Positions 52,935-60,631 of a stretch of DNA of 64,000 nucleotides are shown here, piece by piece. The notes under the pieces were generated by a model. It was given only the letters and a program-made list of their open reading frames with translations, was not told where the DNA came from and made no database searches. Source of the stretch: Paenibacillus hamazuiensis (GTDB lineage Bacteria; Bacillota; Bacilli; Paenibacillales; NBRC-103111); assembly GCF_023276405.1 (NCBI RefSeq), contig NZ_JALRMO010000001.1, forward strand, positions 434,001 to 498,000. The letters are read 5' to 3'. Each line of letters starts with the position of its first letter. Position 1 is the first letter of the stretch. The position numbers were made by a program, and so were the translations under genes.

Positions 52935-53816
52935 ATGGAATCGGGGACGATTGTTGTTAAGAGAGGTATGGCGGAAATGCAAAAAGGCGGCGTCATCATG
53001 GATGTGATGAGTGCAGAGCAGGCCAAAATCGCTGAAGCGTCCGGCGCTACTGCGGTAATGGCTCTGGAGAGAGTACCGGCGGACATCCGCGCAGCAGGCG
53101 GAGTTGCCCGAATGGCGGACCCGGTGCTTGTGGATCAGGTAATGAAGGCTGTATCGATACCGGTAATGGCGAAAGCGCGCATCGGCCACTACGTTGAAGC
53201 CCGGGTACTTGAAGCTCTGGGTGTGGATTATATCGACGAAAGTGAAGTATTGACGCCTGCCGATGACCATTTTCATATCGACAAGCATGAGTTTACCGTC
53301 CCTTTCGTTTGCGGGGCCAGAGATTTGGGGGAAGCATTGCGCCGAATCGGCGAGGGGGCGTCGATGATTCGTACCAAAGGGGAGCCCGGTACAGGCAACA
53401 TTGTAGAAGCGGTGCGCCATATGCGCATGATGCAGGGGCAAATACGCAAGGTGCGGGGAATGAGTAAAGACGAACTTATGGCTGAGGCCAAACTGCTCGG
53501 CGCCCCCTATGAATTGCTGCTAAGTGTGAAAGAAACGGGTAAGTTGCCTGTTGTCAACTTTGCCGCCGGCGGGGTGGCGACTCCTGCAGACGCGGCGCTA
53601 ATGATGCACTTGGGGGCGGACGGTGTGTTTGTAGGATCAGGCATATTCAAGTCGGAACAACCGGAGAAATTCGCCCGTGCCATCGTTGAAGCGACAACGC
53701 ATTTTATGGATTTTGAGCTGATCGCGGACGTATCCAAAGGTTTGGGAGCCCCGATGAAGGGGATGGAGATATCCAAGCTCCAAGCGAACGATCGCATGCA
53801 AGAGCGCGGGTGGTAG
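52935..53816 (+). CDS. pdxS: Pyridoxal 5'-phosphate synthase lyase subunit
   Basis: A 293-residue TIM-barrel enzyme that builds PLP from ribose-5-phosphate, glyceraldehyde-3-phosphate and ammonia. Motifs: [40 protein letters not shown], the first catalytic Lys in [15 protein letters not shown], the second in [13 protein letters not shown], and [23 protein letters not shown] 52935 follows GGAGG; the ATG at 52920 includes that site. The glutaminase partner pdxT, normally the next gene, is missing, so this subunit must use PdxT from elsewhere or free ammonia. It directly follows serC and a row of PLP enzymes. Confidence 0.96.
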   Translation: MESGTIVVKRGMAEMQKGGVIMDVMSAEQAKIAEASGATAVMALERVPADIRAAGGVARMADPVLVDQVMKAVSIPVMAKARIGHYVEARVLEALGVDYIDESEVLTPADDHFHIDKHEFTVPFVCGARDLGEALRRIGEGASMIRTKGEPGTGNIVEAVRHMRMMQGQIRKVRGMSKDELMAEAKLLGAPYELLLSVKETGKLPVVNFAAGGVATPADAALMMHLGADGVFVGSGIFKSEQPEKFARAIVEATTHFMDFELIADVSKGLGAPMKGMEISKLQANDRMQERGW

Positions 53817-53916
53817 CATAAAGAGGCGGCTGCGGGAACCGAAGTTTTGCACCGCAAGGCTGCAAAGACGCTCAACAAACATTCGGGGAATGATTCCTAC
53901 ACTTGGGAGATGGCTT

Positions 53917-54600
53917 ATGAAACATGTCGAAATCCTTTCGATTAATATAGGTAAACCGAGGAAAGTACCGTTTAAAGACAAAGAGGTTTCCACCGGCATA
54001 TTCAAATTTCCTGCAAGCGAATCTTTATTTTTATCCCGGTTCAACTTTGAGGGGGATGGCCAGGCAGACCTTGTTCATCACGGCGGCAAGGAGAAGGCCG
54101 TATGCGTCTACCCTTATGAACACTATCCGTATTGGGAAAAAGAATTGCAGAGAACGTTGGAATACGGGGCATTCGGAGAAAATTTAACGATTCGGGGATT
54201 GTTGGAAACGGACGTATGCATCGGCGATGTATTTCAGCTTGGAGAAGCGGTTGTGCAGGTCAGCCAGCCGCGCCAGCCATGCTACAAATTGTCCGTCAAA
54301 TACGGCGCGCCTGACATGCCTTTAAAAGTGCAGGAAACCGGCCGCACGGGCTTTTATTTTCGTGTTTTGAAGGAAGGGGTTGTATCCGGGTCCGGCGGCT
54401 TGACAAGGATATTCTCTCATCCTAAAGCAATAACGGTTTCCTACGCAAACCGTATCATGCATCATGAGAAAGATCATATTGCCGGCATTCATAAAATCCT
54501 CGAAGTTGAAGAATTGTCGGTTAACTGGAGAGCGACATTTCTAAAACGTTTGGAAGGGATCGAGGCAAATCCGCGGGAAAGATTGAGCGGCAGTGAATGA
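53917..54600 (+). CDS. MOSC-domain protein (YiiM-like)
   Basis: A 227-residue protein: EILSINIGKPRKVPFKDKEV at the start, then GDGQADLVHHGGKEKAVCVY and GAFGENLTIRGLLETDVCIG, the conserved Cys in SQPRQPCYKLSVKYG, and a C-terminal 3-alpha segment (HEKDHIAGIHKILEVEELSV). MOSC proteins with the 3-alpha extension, such as YiiM, take part in detoxifying N-hydroxylated compounds and probably bind the molybdenum cofactor. MOSC domains derive from Moco sulfurases, which are PLP-dependent cysteine-desulfurase-like enzymes. ATG 53917 has GGGAG seven bases upstream. Confidence 0.88.
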   Translation: MKHVEILSINIGKPRKVPFKDKEVSTGIFKFPASESLFLSRFNFEGDGQADLVHHGGKEKAVCVYPYEHYPYWEKELQRTLEYGAFGENLTIRGLLETDVCIGDVFQLGEAVVQVSQPRQPCYKLSVKYGAPDMPLKVQETGRTGFYFRVLKEGVVSGSGGLTRIFSHPKAITVSYANRIMHHEKDHIAGIHKILEVEELSVNWRATFLKRLEGIEANPRERLSGSE

Positions 54601-54612
54601 GGTGAACCGGGC

Positions 54613-54714
54613 ATGGATATACAGGATCGTTTGACTGCGATTGGGATCGGCCCTGGTCGGCAGCGACGCGTATCGCAAGGCAGTCTGCCCAGAGGCAAGG
54701 AGCTGATCTTATGA
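54613..54714 (+). CDS. Possible 33-residue leader peptide overlapping ctaB
   Basis: ATG 54613 with GAGGTG ahead of it opens a 33-codon frame (MDIQDRLTAIGIGPGRQRRV...) that ends in TGA overlapping the ctaB ATG as ATGA. Such coupling usually means the small frame is translated. I recognise no family, and there is no membrane segment. It could be a regulatory upstream frame or chance. Confidence 0.35.
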   Translation: MDIQDRLTAIGIGPGRQRRVSQGSLPRGKELIL

Positions 54715-55610
54715 CGAACCGACGGGTTTCCCACCCAGCCTGGGAAGACTGGATTTCGGTAATAAAGCCGAGGATTTTGGCTGAAAATCTTTTTTGTGCG
54801 TTTGCCGGTTACTGCCTTGCCTCCGGGTGGAATGTCGAATATTCGTCCCTGATCTTCATGATGGTGGGGACAACACTGCTCATAGCCTCCGCTTCCATGA
54901 TGAATAATTATCTGGATCGATTCCGGGATTTGAACATGGCAAGGACAAGAAACCGACCTTTGCCAAGCGGGCGCTTGAAGCCCGGAAATGTACTCGTGGC
55001 CGGTATCGTGGCGGGATTTGTTGGGCTAGTCGTTCTGCTCGTATTCGTTAATCCACTCTGCATGGTTTTGGGATTGATCGGATTGTTGGTTTACGCAGTC
55101 ATCTATACCGCGTGGCTTAAGCCGACTTCAACATGGAGTACATCCGTTGGAGGCATTTCCGGATCCATGCCGCCTTTGATCGGGTACTGCAGCTTCTCGA
55201 ACGAGCTGGAGCTTGGCGCATGGCTGTTATTTTTCATTCTTTTTCTATGGCAGCCGCCGCATTTCTGGGCGCTTGGGATCTTGAAGAAAGAAGAATACAG
55301 GGCCGCAGGCTATCCTTTACTTCCCGTAGCAAAAGGCGTCCGCCGGACAAAAATTCAAATGCTGCCGTACGTCGCGGCCTTATTTCCCGTTAATTACTTG
55401 CTATTTGACCATAATTACGTCGGGCGCAGTTATTTGATCGTTTCCTCGATACTCCTGATCATTTGGTTTTCGAAGTGCGTAAACGGTCTGATGACGAAAG
55501 ACGAAACGAAATGGGCTGCAAGTAACTTCCGATTTTCCCTCTATTTTTTAACGATGTCTTTTTTGATGATCATGATAGATACGGCACTTTGGCGACAAAT
55601 ATACGGTTGA
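54711..55610 (+). CDS. ctaB: Heme O synthase (protoheme IX farnesyltransferase)
   Basis: A 299-residue UbiA-type membrane prenyltransferase with seven to nine helices that adds farnesyl to heme B, giving heme O for terminal oxidases. Motifs: VIKPRILAENLFCAFAGY, the first Asp-rich motif in NNYLDRFRDLNMARTRNRPL, YTAWLKPTSTWSTSVGGISG, and FLWQPPHFWALGILKKEEYR (second motif). ATG with AAGGAG nine bases upstream. The usual cta operon genes (ctaA, ctaC-F) are not here. The N-terminal motif has Asn where many have Asp, within family limits. Confidence 0.9.
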   Translation: MTNRRVSHPAWEDWISVIKPRILAENLFCAFAGYCLASGWNVEYSSLIFMMVGTTLLIASASMMNNYLDRFRDLNMARTRNRPLPSGRLKPGNVLVAGIVAGFVGLVVLLVFVNPLCMVLGLIGLLVYAVIYTAWLKPTSTWSTSVGGISGSMPPLIGYCSFSNELELGAWLLFFILFLWQPPHFWALGILKKEEYRAAGYPLLPVAKGVRRTKIQMLPYVAALFPVNYLLFDHNYVGRSYLIVSSILLIIWFSKCVNGLMTKDETKWAASNFRFSLYFLTMSFLMIMIDTALWRQIYG

Positions 55611-55656
55611 CTTTTTTGCCATAAATGCCTATATTAAATATGTAGCAATGCTACAT
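55607..55656 (+). promoter_or_regulatory. Promoter and 17-bp palindromic operator of the CxxC protein-marR pair
   Basis: TTGACT (55607-55612), 17 bases, TATATT (55630-55635), then the palindrome ATGTAGC-AAT-GCTACAT (55640-55656) at the expected start of transcription. The half-site TGTAG is the same as in the MarR operators at 19882 and 20409, with one more base in the centre. The MarR regulator encoded 330 bases downstream is the natural candidate. Confidence 0.8.
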
Positions 55657-55677
55657 AAATGGAAGGGAGAGATTGGA

Positions 55678-55911
55678 ATGGAAAAAGCAACGTTTTATCA
55701 CGCGGGGTGCCCTGTTTGCGTCGATGCGGAGCAGGCGCTTCTCGGGCTGTTTGACAAGACAAAGCTGCAGGTGGAGATTGTTCATATCGGCCAACAGACA
55801 TCCCGTTTGGCTGAGGCGGAAGGTTTTGGCGTAAAGTCTGTTCCGGCTTTAGTAGTAAACGGCGCGGTGTATCACATTAACTTCGGTGCGAGCCTGGATG
55901 ATTTGAAATAG
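55678..55911 (+). CDS. Small thioredoxin-fold CxxC protein
   Basis: A 77-residue protein: MEKATFYHAGCPVCVDAEQA carries the redox motif C-P-V-C, and FGVKSVPALVVNGAVYHINFG carries the cis-proline region. This is a minimal thioredoxin-like fold (glutaredoxin/TM0996 group). It could reduce or oxidise a partner protein in the cytoplasm. ATG 55678 with GGGAG nine bases upstream. It lies under the palindromic operator at 55640 and is 77 bases before the cysteine-rich MarR regulator, probably its partner in a redox circuit. Confidence 0.85.
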   Translation: MEKATFYHAGCPVCVDAEQALLGLFDKTKLQVEIVHIGQQTSRLAEAEGFGVKSVPALVVNGAVYHINFGASLDDLK

Positions 55912-55988
55912 TTTATTTGCTTCTTATTTTGCGGAATAGCCGGTTGGTGTATAATGGAGGGAAGAATCTCGGGAAGGAATGTTCCGAA

Positions 55989-56600
55989 GTGTTTGACCCT
56001 CAAAGCAGACAAAACAATCGTGCCGCAAGAGTGGCAATGGCGCTGTTTCGCATTACGCAAGGGATCAAAAAAATGACCCAAATGGAAGGAGATGCCGTCG
56101 GTCTCTCTCCCGTGCAAGCCCAGGCGCTGCTGTTCATATACCATACAAGAAGCGACATGGCTACGATGGGCAACCTTGCCGATTCCATTAGCACAACTCA
56201 TGTAACCGCCGTGAAATTAATCAACAGTCTTATCGATAAAGGGCTTGTGGTAAAAAACAAAAACCAGGAGGACCGGCGAATAACTTCACTGCTGCTTACC
56301 GATAAGGGCAAGCAGGTCGTTCGCAATTTGGATCGATGGGCCGGCAGACTGGAGAACGCTTTGGAAAGTCTTTCGGCAAATGTGCTCGCTAACCTTGAAA
56401 TTGGATTGGGCGGGGTCGTCGACTCTCTCAAGAAGGAAGGTTATTTGGTCGTCGCGGAACCCTGCAGGGGTTGCGTTCATTTTAGACCGGATACGGGGAC
56501 ACCGGAGGCGCCGCATTTTTGCGCGATGATTCAAAAGTTTTTAACCCATGAGGCGACGTTGAAAGAATGTCCGGAGCATAGCCCCGCAAGCGGAGAATAA
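55989..56600 (+). CDS. MarR-family regulator with four C-terminal cysteines
   Basis: A 203-residue regulator, longer than usual. The winged helix is ADSISTTHVTAVKLINSLID, KGLVVKNKNQEDRRITSLLL. After the dimerisation helices a C-terminal extension contains C-x2-C (EPCRGCVHF), then x15-C (HFCAMIQKF), then x15-C (KECPEH). This spacing could hold a Zn or an Fe-S cluster or a disulfide switch. GTG start at 55989, with GGGAAGG about 11 bases upstream; the frame is open to 55917, but the ribosome binding site favours the GTG. It follows the CxxC protein gene and is ended by the terminator at 56660. Confidence 0.88.
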   Translation: MFDPQSRQNNRAARVAMALFRITQGIKKMTQMEGDAVGLSPVQAQALLFIYHTRSDMATMGNLADSISTTHVTAVKLINSLIDKGLVVKNKNQEDRRITSLLLTDKGKQVVRNLDRWAGRLENALESLSANVLANLEIGLGGVVDSLKKEGYLVVAEPCRGCVHFRPDTGTPEAPHFCAMIQKFLTHEATLKECPEHSPASGE

Positions 56601-56659
56601 GCCGGCACGGGCACCTTTCCAAGACGCGGATTTATGGGGCGAGAAAAAATAGAGAAACC

Positions 56660-56692
56660 AATCGCCGAGGGTGCATCCTCGGCGATTTGTGT
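56660..56692 (+). terminator. Strong intrinsic terminator
   Basis: A perfect 11-bp stem AATCGCCGAGG (56660-56670) / CCTCGGCGATT (56677-56687), loop GTGCAT, then TGTGTTT. It ends the CxxC-marR unit. The following 56693-56873 contains no gene; the permease promoter must lie there but was not fixed. Confidence 0.85.
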
Positions 56693-56873
56693 TTCTGGCG
56701 CATACTTGGCGAAGAGTACGCCGCAAAACAAAAACCGTCTTTTTTTATACATCGAACCTGCGATTTATCGATTATCAACCCTATGCCGCGCATGGTATAT
56801 TTCGAAGGGGTAAAGAGCCGGGAAGCTCCGTATCTTCCGGCCGCCCTTATACAATGAACTCGAGGTGTACGTC

Positions 56874-57785
56874 ATGAAACCAAGCGTAGGGAAGCTGTTT
56901 CCGAAGCGTCAGCTGTATGCGATGCTGGCGCCTAATTTGCTGCTTTTTATAGGACTCACCGTATATCCGATCATATGGTCGCTTCGGTATATGCTGTATG
57001 ATTATGACGGCATTCATCCGGCGGGATTTATCGGCCTCGATAATTTTATCCGCCTGTTCACCCGGGATCCGATATATTGGGACTCCTTGATCAATACGTT
57101 GAAGTATGCGTGCGGCAAGCTGTCCCTGATCATTCCGCTCTCCTTCCTGATTGCAATGGTGCTGAATATCCGGTTTAAAGGAAGCGCGGTGCTTCAGGCG
57201 ATCATTTTCAGCCCGACGATCATGAGCTCGGCGGTTATGGCGCTCATGTTTTATTTGCTCTTCAACGTGTATAACGGCGATATCAACCGGTATTTGCTGG
57301 CCGCGGGGATCATACAGGAGCCCATCAATTGGCTCGGCTCTTCGCTAGCTATGGTGTCGGTTGTTATCGTAGCGGTGTGGGGCGGAATAGGGAACTATAT
57401 GGTCTATTTTCTCGCCGGGCTGCAAACGATTCCAAAGGATATATACGAAAGCGCGGAAATCGACGGGGTCACCTATTGGCAGCGCCTGTTCAAAATTACG
57501 ATTCCGATGCTCGGCCCGGTGCTTCGCGTCATCCTGATGCTGGCGATTTTGGCCGCATTTCAGGATATTCAAAGCATCATGGTCATGACGGAAGGCGGTC
57601 CGCTGGGCAAAACGCAAGTCGTGTTTCTGTACTTGTACCAATTGTTTTTCCCGGTAAGCACGTCCTCCCCCATAAAACCGGAAATCGGGTACGGGGCCGC
57701 CGCCAGTGTCGTCACCGGCTTGATATTGGGCGGAATTACGGTAATCTACCTGTGGATTTCCAAGAAATTGGATAATATTTATTAA
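56874..57785 (+). CDS. Sugar ABC transporter permease (MalF/UgpA-like)
   Basis: A 303-residue permease with six membrane segments: LYAMLAPNLLLFIGLTVYPI at the start, FIGLDNFIRLFTRDPIYWDS, and the EAA loop KDIYESAEIDGVTYWQRLFK. ATG 56874 after CGAGGTGTACGTC. It opens an operon of two permeases, a two-component system and a binding protein. No ATPase gene is present; the shared MsmX-type ATPase would serve. Confidence 0.94.
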   Translation: MKPSVGKLFPKRQLYAMLAPNLLLFIGLTVYPIIWSLRYMLYDYDGIHPAGFIGLDNFIRLFTRDPIYWDSLINTLKYACGKLSLIIPLSFLIAMVLNIRFKGSAVLQAIIFSPTIMSSAVMALMFYLLFNVYNGDINRYLLAAGIIQEPINWLGSSLAMVSVVIVAVWGGIGNYMVYFLAGLQTIPKDIYESAEIDGVTYWQRLFKITIPMLGPVLRVILMLAILAAFQDIQSIMVMTEGGPLGKTQVVFLYLYQLFFPVSTSSPIKPEIGYGAAASVVTGLILGGITVIYLWISKKLDNIY

Positions 57786-57801
57786 GAGGGGGAGGATCTG
57801 C

Positions 57802-58635
57802 TTGAAAAAGTTAGCCGGCAAGCTGGTCATCGTTATTTTTCTTGCGGTAATGGTTGCTTTTACTTTATATCCGGTCGTGTATACGCTGCTCGGCTCGGTA
57901 AAATCCAATTTGGAGCTGCAAACGGGGGGATCCTTCTTTCCCGGCGAATGGAAATTCGGCAATTACGCGGAAGCATTCGAAAAAGCGCAGTTTATGAAAT
58001 ATACATGGAACAGCGTGATCTTAAGCGCACTGACGATGATATTTTCCCTCATCACCTCATCGATGGCCGGATACGTCGTCGCCCGGCATGACTTTACGGG
58101 CAAGAAGCTGCTGCTGGCCGCGTATTTGTCGGTGATGTTCATTGCGCTGGGGCCGATTACGCTGTACCCGCAGTACATGCTGATGGAAGCGCTCGGGTTG
58201 ACCGGGAATTTGCTTGGGCTGGCTCTGGTGCTGACCGGCGGACAAGCGAGCAACATTTTTCTCGTGATGGGGTTTATCAAGAGCGTGCCGAAAGAGCTGG
58301 ACGAATCGGCCGTTATGGAGGGGGCCAGTTATTTCCGGATTTACGCGACGGTCATTTTGCCGCTCATTCGCCCCATTCTCGGCGTCATTGCACTGTTTTC
58401 CTTCCGGCTCGCCTGGAACGATTACATTACCTCTCTCGTGTTCAGCATTCCGAATCAGGACATGAAGCCGCTGACGGTCGCCGTCGTCGGGCTTCGATAT
58501 TCCGCGAATGCGGCGGCCGAGCTGCATATTATGACGGCCGGAGCGTCGATCGCGATCATCCCGATCCTGATCGTGTATATGTTCGCCAACCGCCAGTTTA
58601 TCGGCGGCCTCACCGCAGGCGCGGTGAAAGGCTAG
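57802..58635 (+). CDS. Carbohydrate ABC transporter permease (MalG/UgpE-like)
   Basis: A 277-residue partner permease, TTG start after AGAGGGGGAGG. It starts with a membrane helix (LVIVIFLAVMVAFTLYPVVY), has the EAA loop PKELDESAVMEGASYFRIYA, and ends FANRQFIGGLTAGAVKG as in the family. Sixteen bases separate it from the first permease gene. Confidence 0.94.
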   Translation: MKKLAGKLVIVIFLAVMVAFTLYPVVYTLLGSVKSNLELQTGGSFFPGEWKFGNYAEAFEKAQFMKYTWNSVILSALTMIFSLITSSMAGYVVARHDFTGKKLLLAAYLSVMFIALGPITLYPQYMLMEALGLTGNLLGLALVLTGGQASNIFLVMGFIKSVPKELDESAVMEGASYFRIYATVILPLIRPILGVIALFSFRLAWNDYITSLVFSIPNQDMKPLTVAVVGLRYSANAAAELHIMTAGASIAIIPILIVYMFANRQFIGGLTAGAVKG

Positions 58636-58786
58636 GAGTCTGCATCCAATCCGTCCGCCAGACTCCTGGCAATATTTGCCGTATCGGCGGAGCCGGATTT
58701 GTTGATATAATGAGTCATGTCGCATGTTTCCTTGGGGAAGGGAAGCTGCGGCATTTTTCCTATTCCAGGGGATAGCGGTGAGAAGA

Positions 58787-60631
58787 ATGATCGACCGGTT
58801 GCTTCAACCCATTTACAATTTGCGTTTAAAACATAAAATCGTGTTATGCTGCGCCATGCTTGTTATCGTGTCAACCGGCTTCTCCGGTATGCTGCTGTAC
58901 CGTTACGCGTCGCAAGTGACTACCGAAACGTCCAACGTGCACTCCTCGGAAGTGATGGTCCAGGTCAGCAATTACTTGAACGAGAAGCTGAAAGGCATCA
59001 TTACGAGGGGCTTGTCTCTCAGGTCGGACCGGATGTTCAACGAAACGGCCGTCCGCTTTCTGGCGAGCGACGATCCGCGTTACTACGCTTCGGCATTGAG
59101 TTATTTTTCCAACGTGTTCCTGGAGATGCGGTATTCCGAGCCGTTCATCTCGTCGGTCTTCTTGTACACGCCGAAAGGCAGCTTTTACGATTTGTCGCTG
59201 TCCTATCGGACGGATCAGAAGTTTACGGAAACCGCCATGTTTAAAGCGATTTCCGCACAGCCGGACAATTCCGTCTATTGGCTGCCCCGTTCCAAAAGCG
59301 AGCTGTACCGCCAGGACGAAAGCGTGGTGTCTCTGGTGCTGCGATTCTCCGTGAGCGGGTATAACGATGAACTGTATATGGTCATTCATTTGAAGGAACA
59401 GCTCATTCTGGATTATTTGCGCAATGCCCAGCTCGGGGAGGGCAGCTCTACCATCATTGTCGATTCCGGCGGGAACACGATAGCGTCCAGCGATTCCCCG
59501 GTCACCCGGGCCCTTCACGAAGACGCGGCCGTCTGGAATCAAGTGCTGTCAAATGAACGCGGTTTCGCGAAAATGGATTTCGGAACCGATTCCTACGGCA
59601 TCAACTACATCAGGACGAACGTGGCTCCGTGGACCATCATCAACATACAGTCCCGGAAGGCGCTGCTTGAGAAGCTCCGAAGCATGAAAATCTACTCCGC
59701 GGCCATTCTGCTCATCAGCATTACATTAAGCTTCGGGCTGGCCTATCTGGTATCGGCGACCATCAGCAGGCCGCTGGTGGCGCTGGAAAGAACGATGCAG
59801 CAGGTGCGGCTGAGGCGTTTCGACGCCCGGTTCGAGTATCCCTATGAGGATGAGGTGGGCAAATTGGGACGCACCTTTAATTTCATGACGGAGGAGATTC
59901 ATCATTTGGTCGGCCAGCAGGAAAGCTATATAGTCCAGCTGCAGAATGAGAAAGAGCGCGCCGAGACGGAGCAGAAGCTAAAGCGCATCGCCGAGCTCAA
60001 AGCGCTGCAGTCGCAGATGACGCCGCATTTTTTGTACAATACGCTCGACTCGATCAAATGGATGGCCGAGAAGTCCGGCGAGTGGGACATCGTCCGAATG
60101 ATCACCGCGCTCGCGTCCTTTTTCCGCACGTCGCTGAGCCGGGGGAAGGAAATCATCCCGATCAAGGAAGAGATCGGCCATGTCGCCAGCTACTTACGAA
60201 TCCAACAAATCCGCTATGAAGACCGGTTCGTCTACGAATTCCATATCGACGAGAGCATAGACAAGCAGATGACCGTGAAATTCATCCTGCAGCCCTTGGT
60301 GGAAAATGCCATCTACCACGGCATCAAGCTCCTTCCGGGTCAAGGGGTGATTAAAATCAGCGTCGAGGCGGAGGAAGCCGCGATCAAGCTGTCGGTCGAG
60401 GATAACGGGCCCGGCATTCATCCGGTCAAGCTTCAGCTCATCCGCCGAAGGTTTGAGACACTGCAGCAGGAGCATTCCGACGGATACGGCCTCTACAACG
60501 TCAACGACCGGATTCGCCTTTATTTCGGGGAACCGTACGGTTTGCAAATCGACAGCCTGCAGGGGCGGGGCACCAAGGTAACCGCCCTGATACCGATCAT
60601 GAACCGGGAGGAAGATGCGAGACATGTATAA
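58787..60631 (+). CDS. YesM-type sensor histidine kinase
   Basis: A 614-residue membrane kinase. Two helices (KHKIVLCCAMLVIVSTGFSG and IYSAAILLISITLSFGLAYL) enclose a Cache-type sensor of about 250 residues. A HAMP domain (SRPLVALERTMQQVRLRRFD), the His_kinase domain with the phospho-acceptor in MTPHFLYNTLDSIKWM and a HATPase domain (VEDNGPGIHPV, DGYGLYNVNDRIRLYFGEPY) follow. ATG 58787 (MIDRLLQPIYNLRLKHK) has GGTGAG a few bases upstream. It overlaps the regulator gene. YesM kinases sense sugars or loaded binding proteins and control uptake of plant-derived oligosaccharides. Confidence 0.92.
   Translation: MIDRLLQPIYNLRLKHKIVLCCAMLVIVSTGFSGMLLYRYASQVTTETSNVHSSEVMVQVSNYLNEKLKGIITRGLSLRSDRMFNETAVRFLASDDPRYYASALSYFSNVFLEMRYSEPFISSVFLYTPKGSFYDLSLSYRTDQKFTETAMFKAISAQPDNSVYWLPRSKSELYRQDESVVSLVLRFSVSGYNDELYMVIHLKEQLILDYLRNAQLGEGSSTIIVDSGGNTIASSDSPVTRALHEDAAVWNQVLSNERGFAKMDFGTDSYGINYIRTNVAPWTIINIQSRKALLEKLRSMKIYSAAILLISITLSFGLAYLVSATISRPLVALERTMQQVRLRRFDARFEYPYEDEVGKLGRTFNFMTEEIHHLVGQQESYIVQLQNEKERAETEQKLKRIAELKALQSQMTPHFLYNTLDSIKWMAEKSGEWDIVRMITALASFFRTSLSRGKEIIPIKEEIGHVASYLRIQQIRYEDRFVYEFHIDESIDKQMTVKFILQPLVENAIYHGIKLLPGQGVIKISVEAEEAAIKLSVEDNGPGIHPVKLQLIRRRFETLQQEHSDGYGLYNVNDRIRLYFGEPYGLQIDSLQGRGTKVTALIPIMNREEDARHV

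Noticed and set aside
53817-53916. Possible riboswitch between pdxS and the MOSC gene
   Set aside because: The stretch has GC-rich pieces such as ACCGCAAGGCTGC, but I could not fit it to the Moco, c-di-GMP or other aptamer cores, and there is no following terminator.
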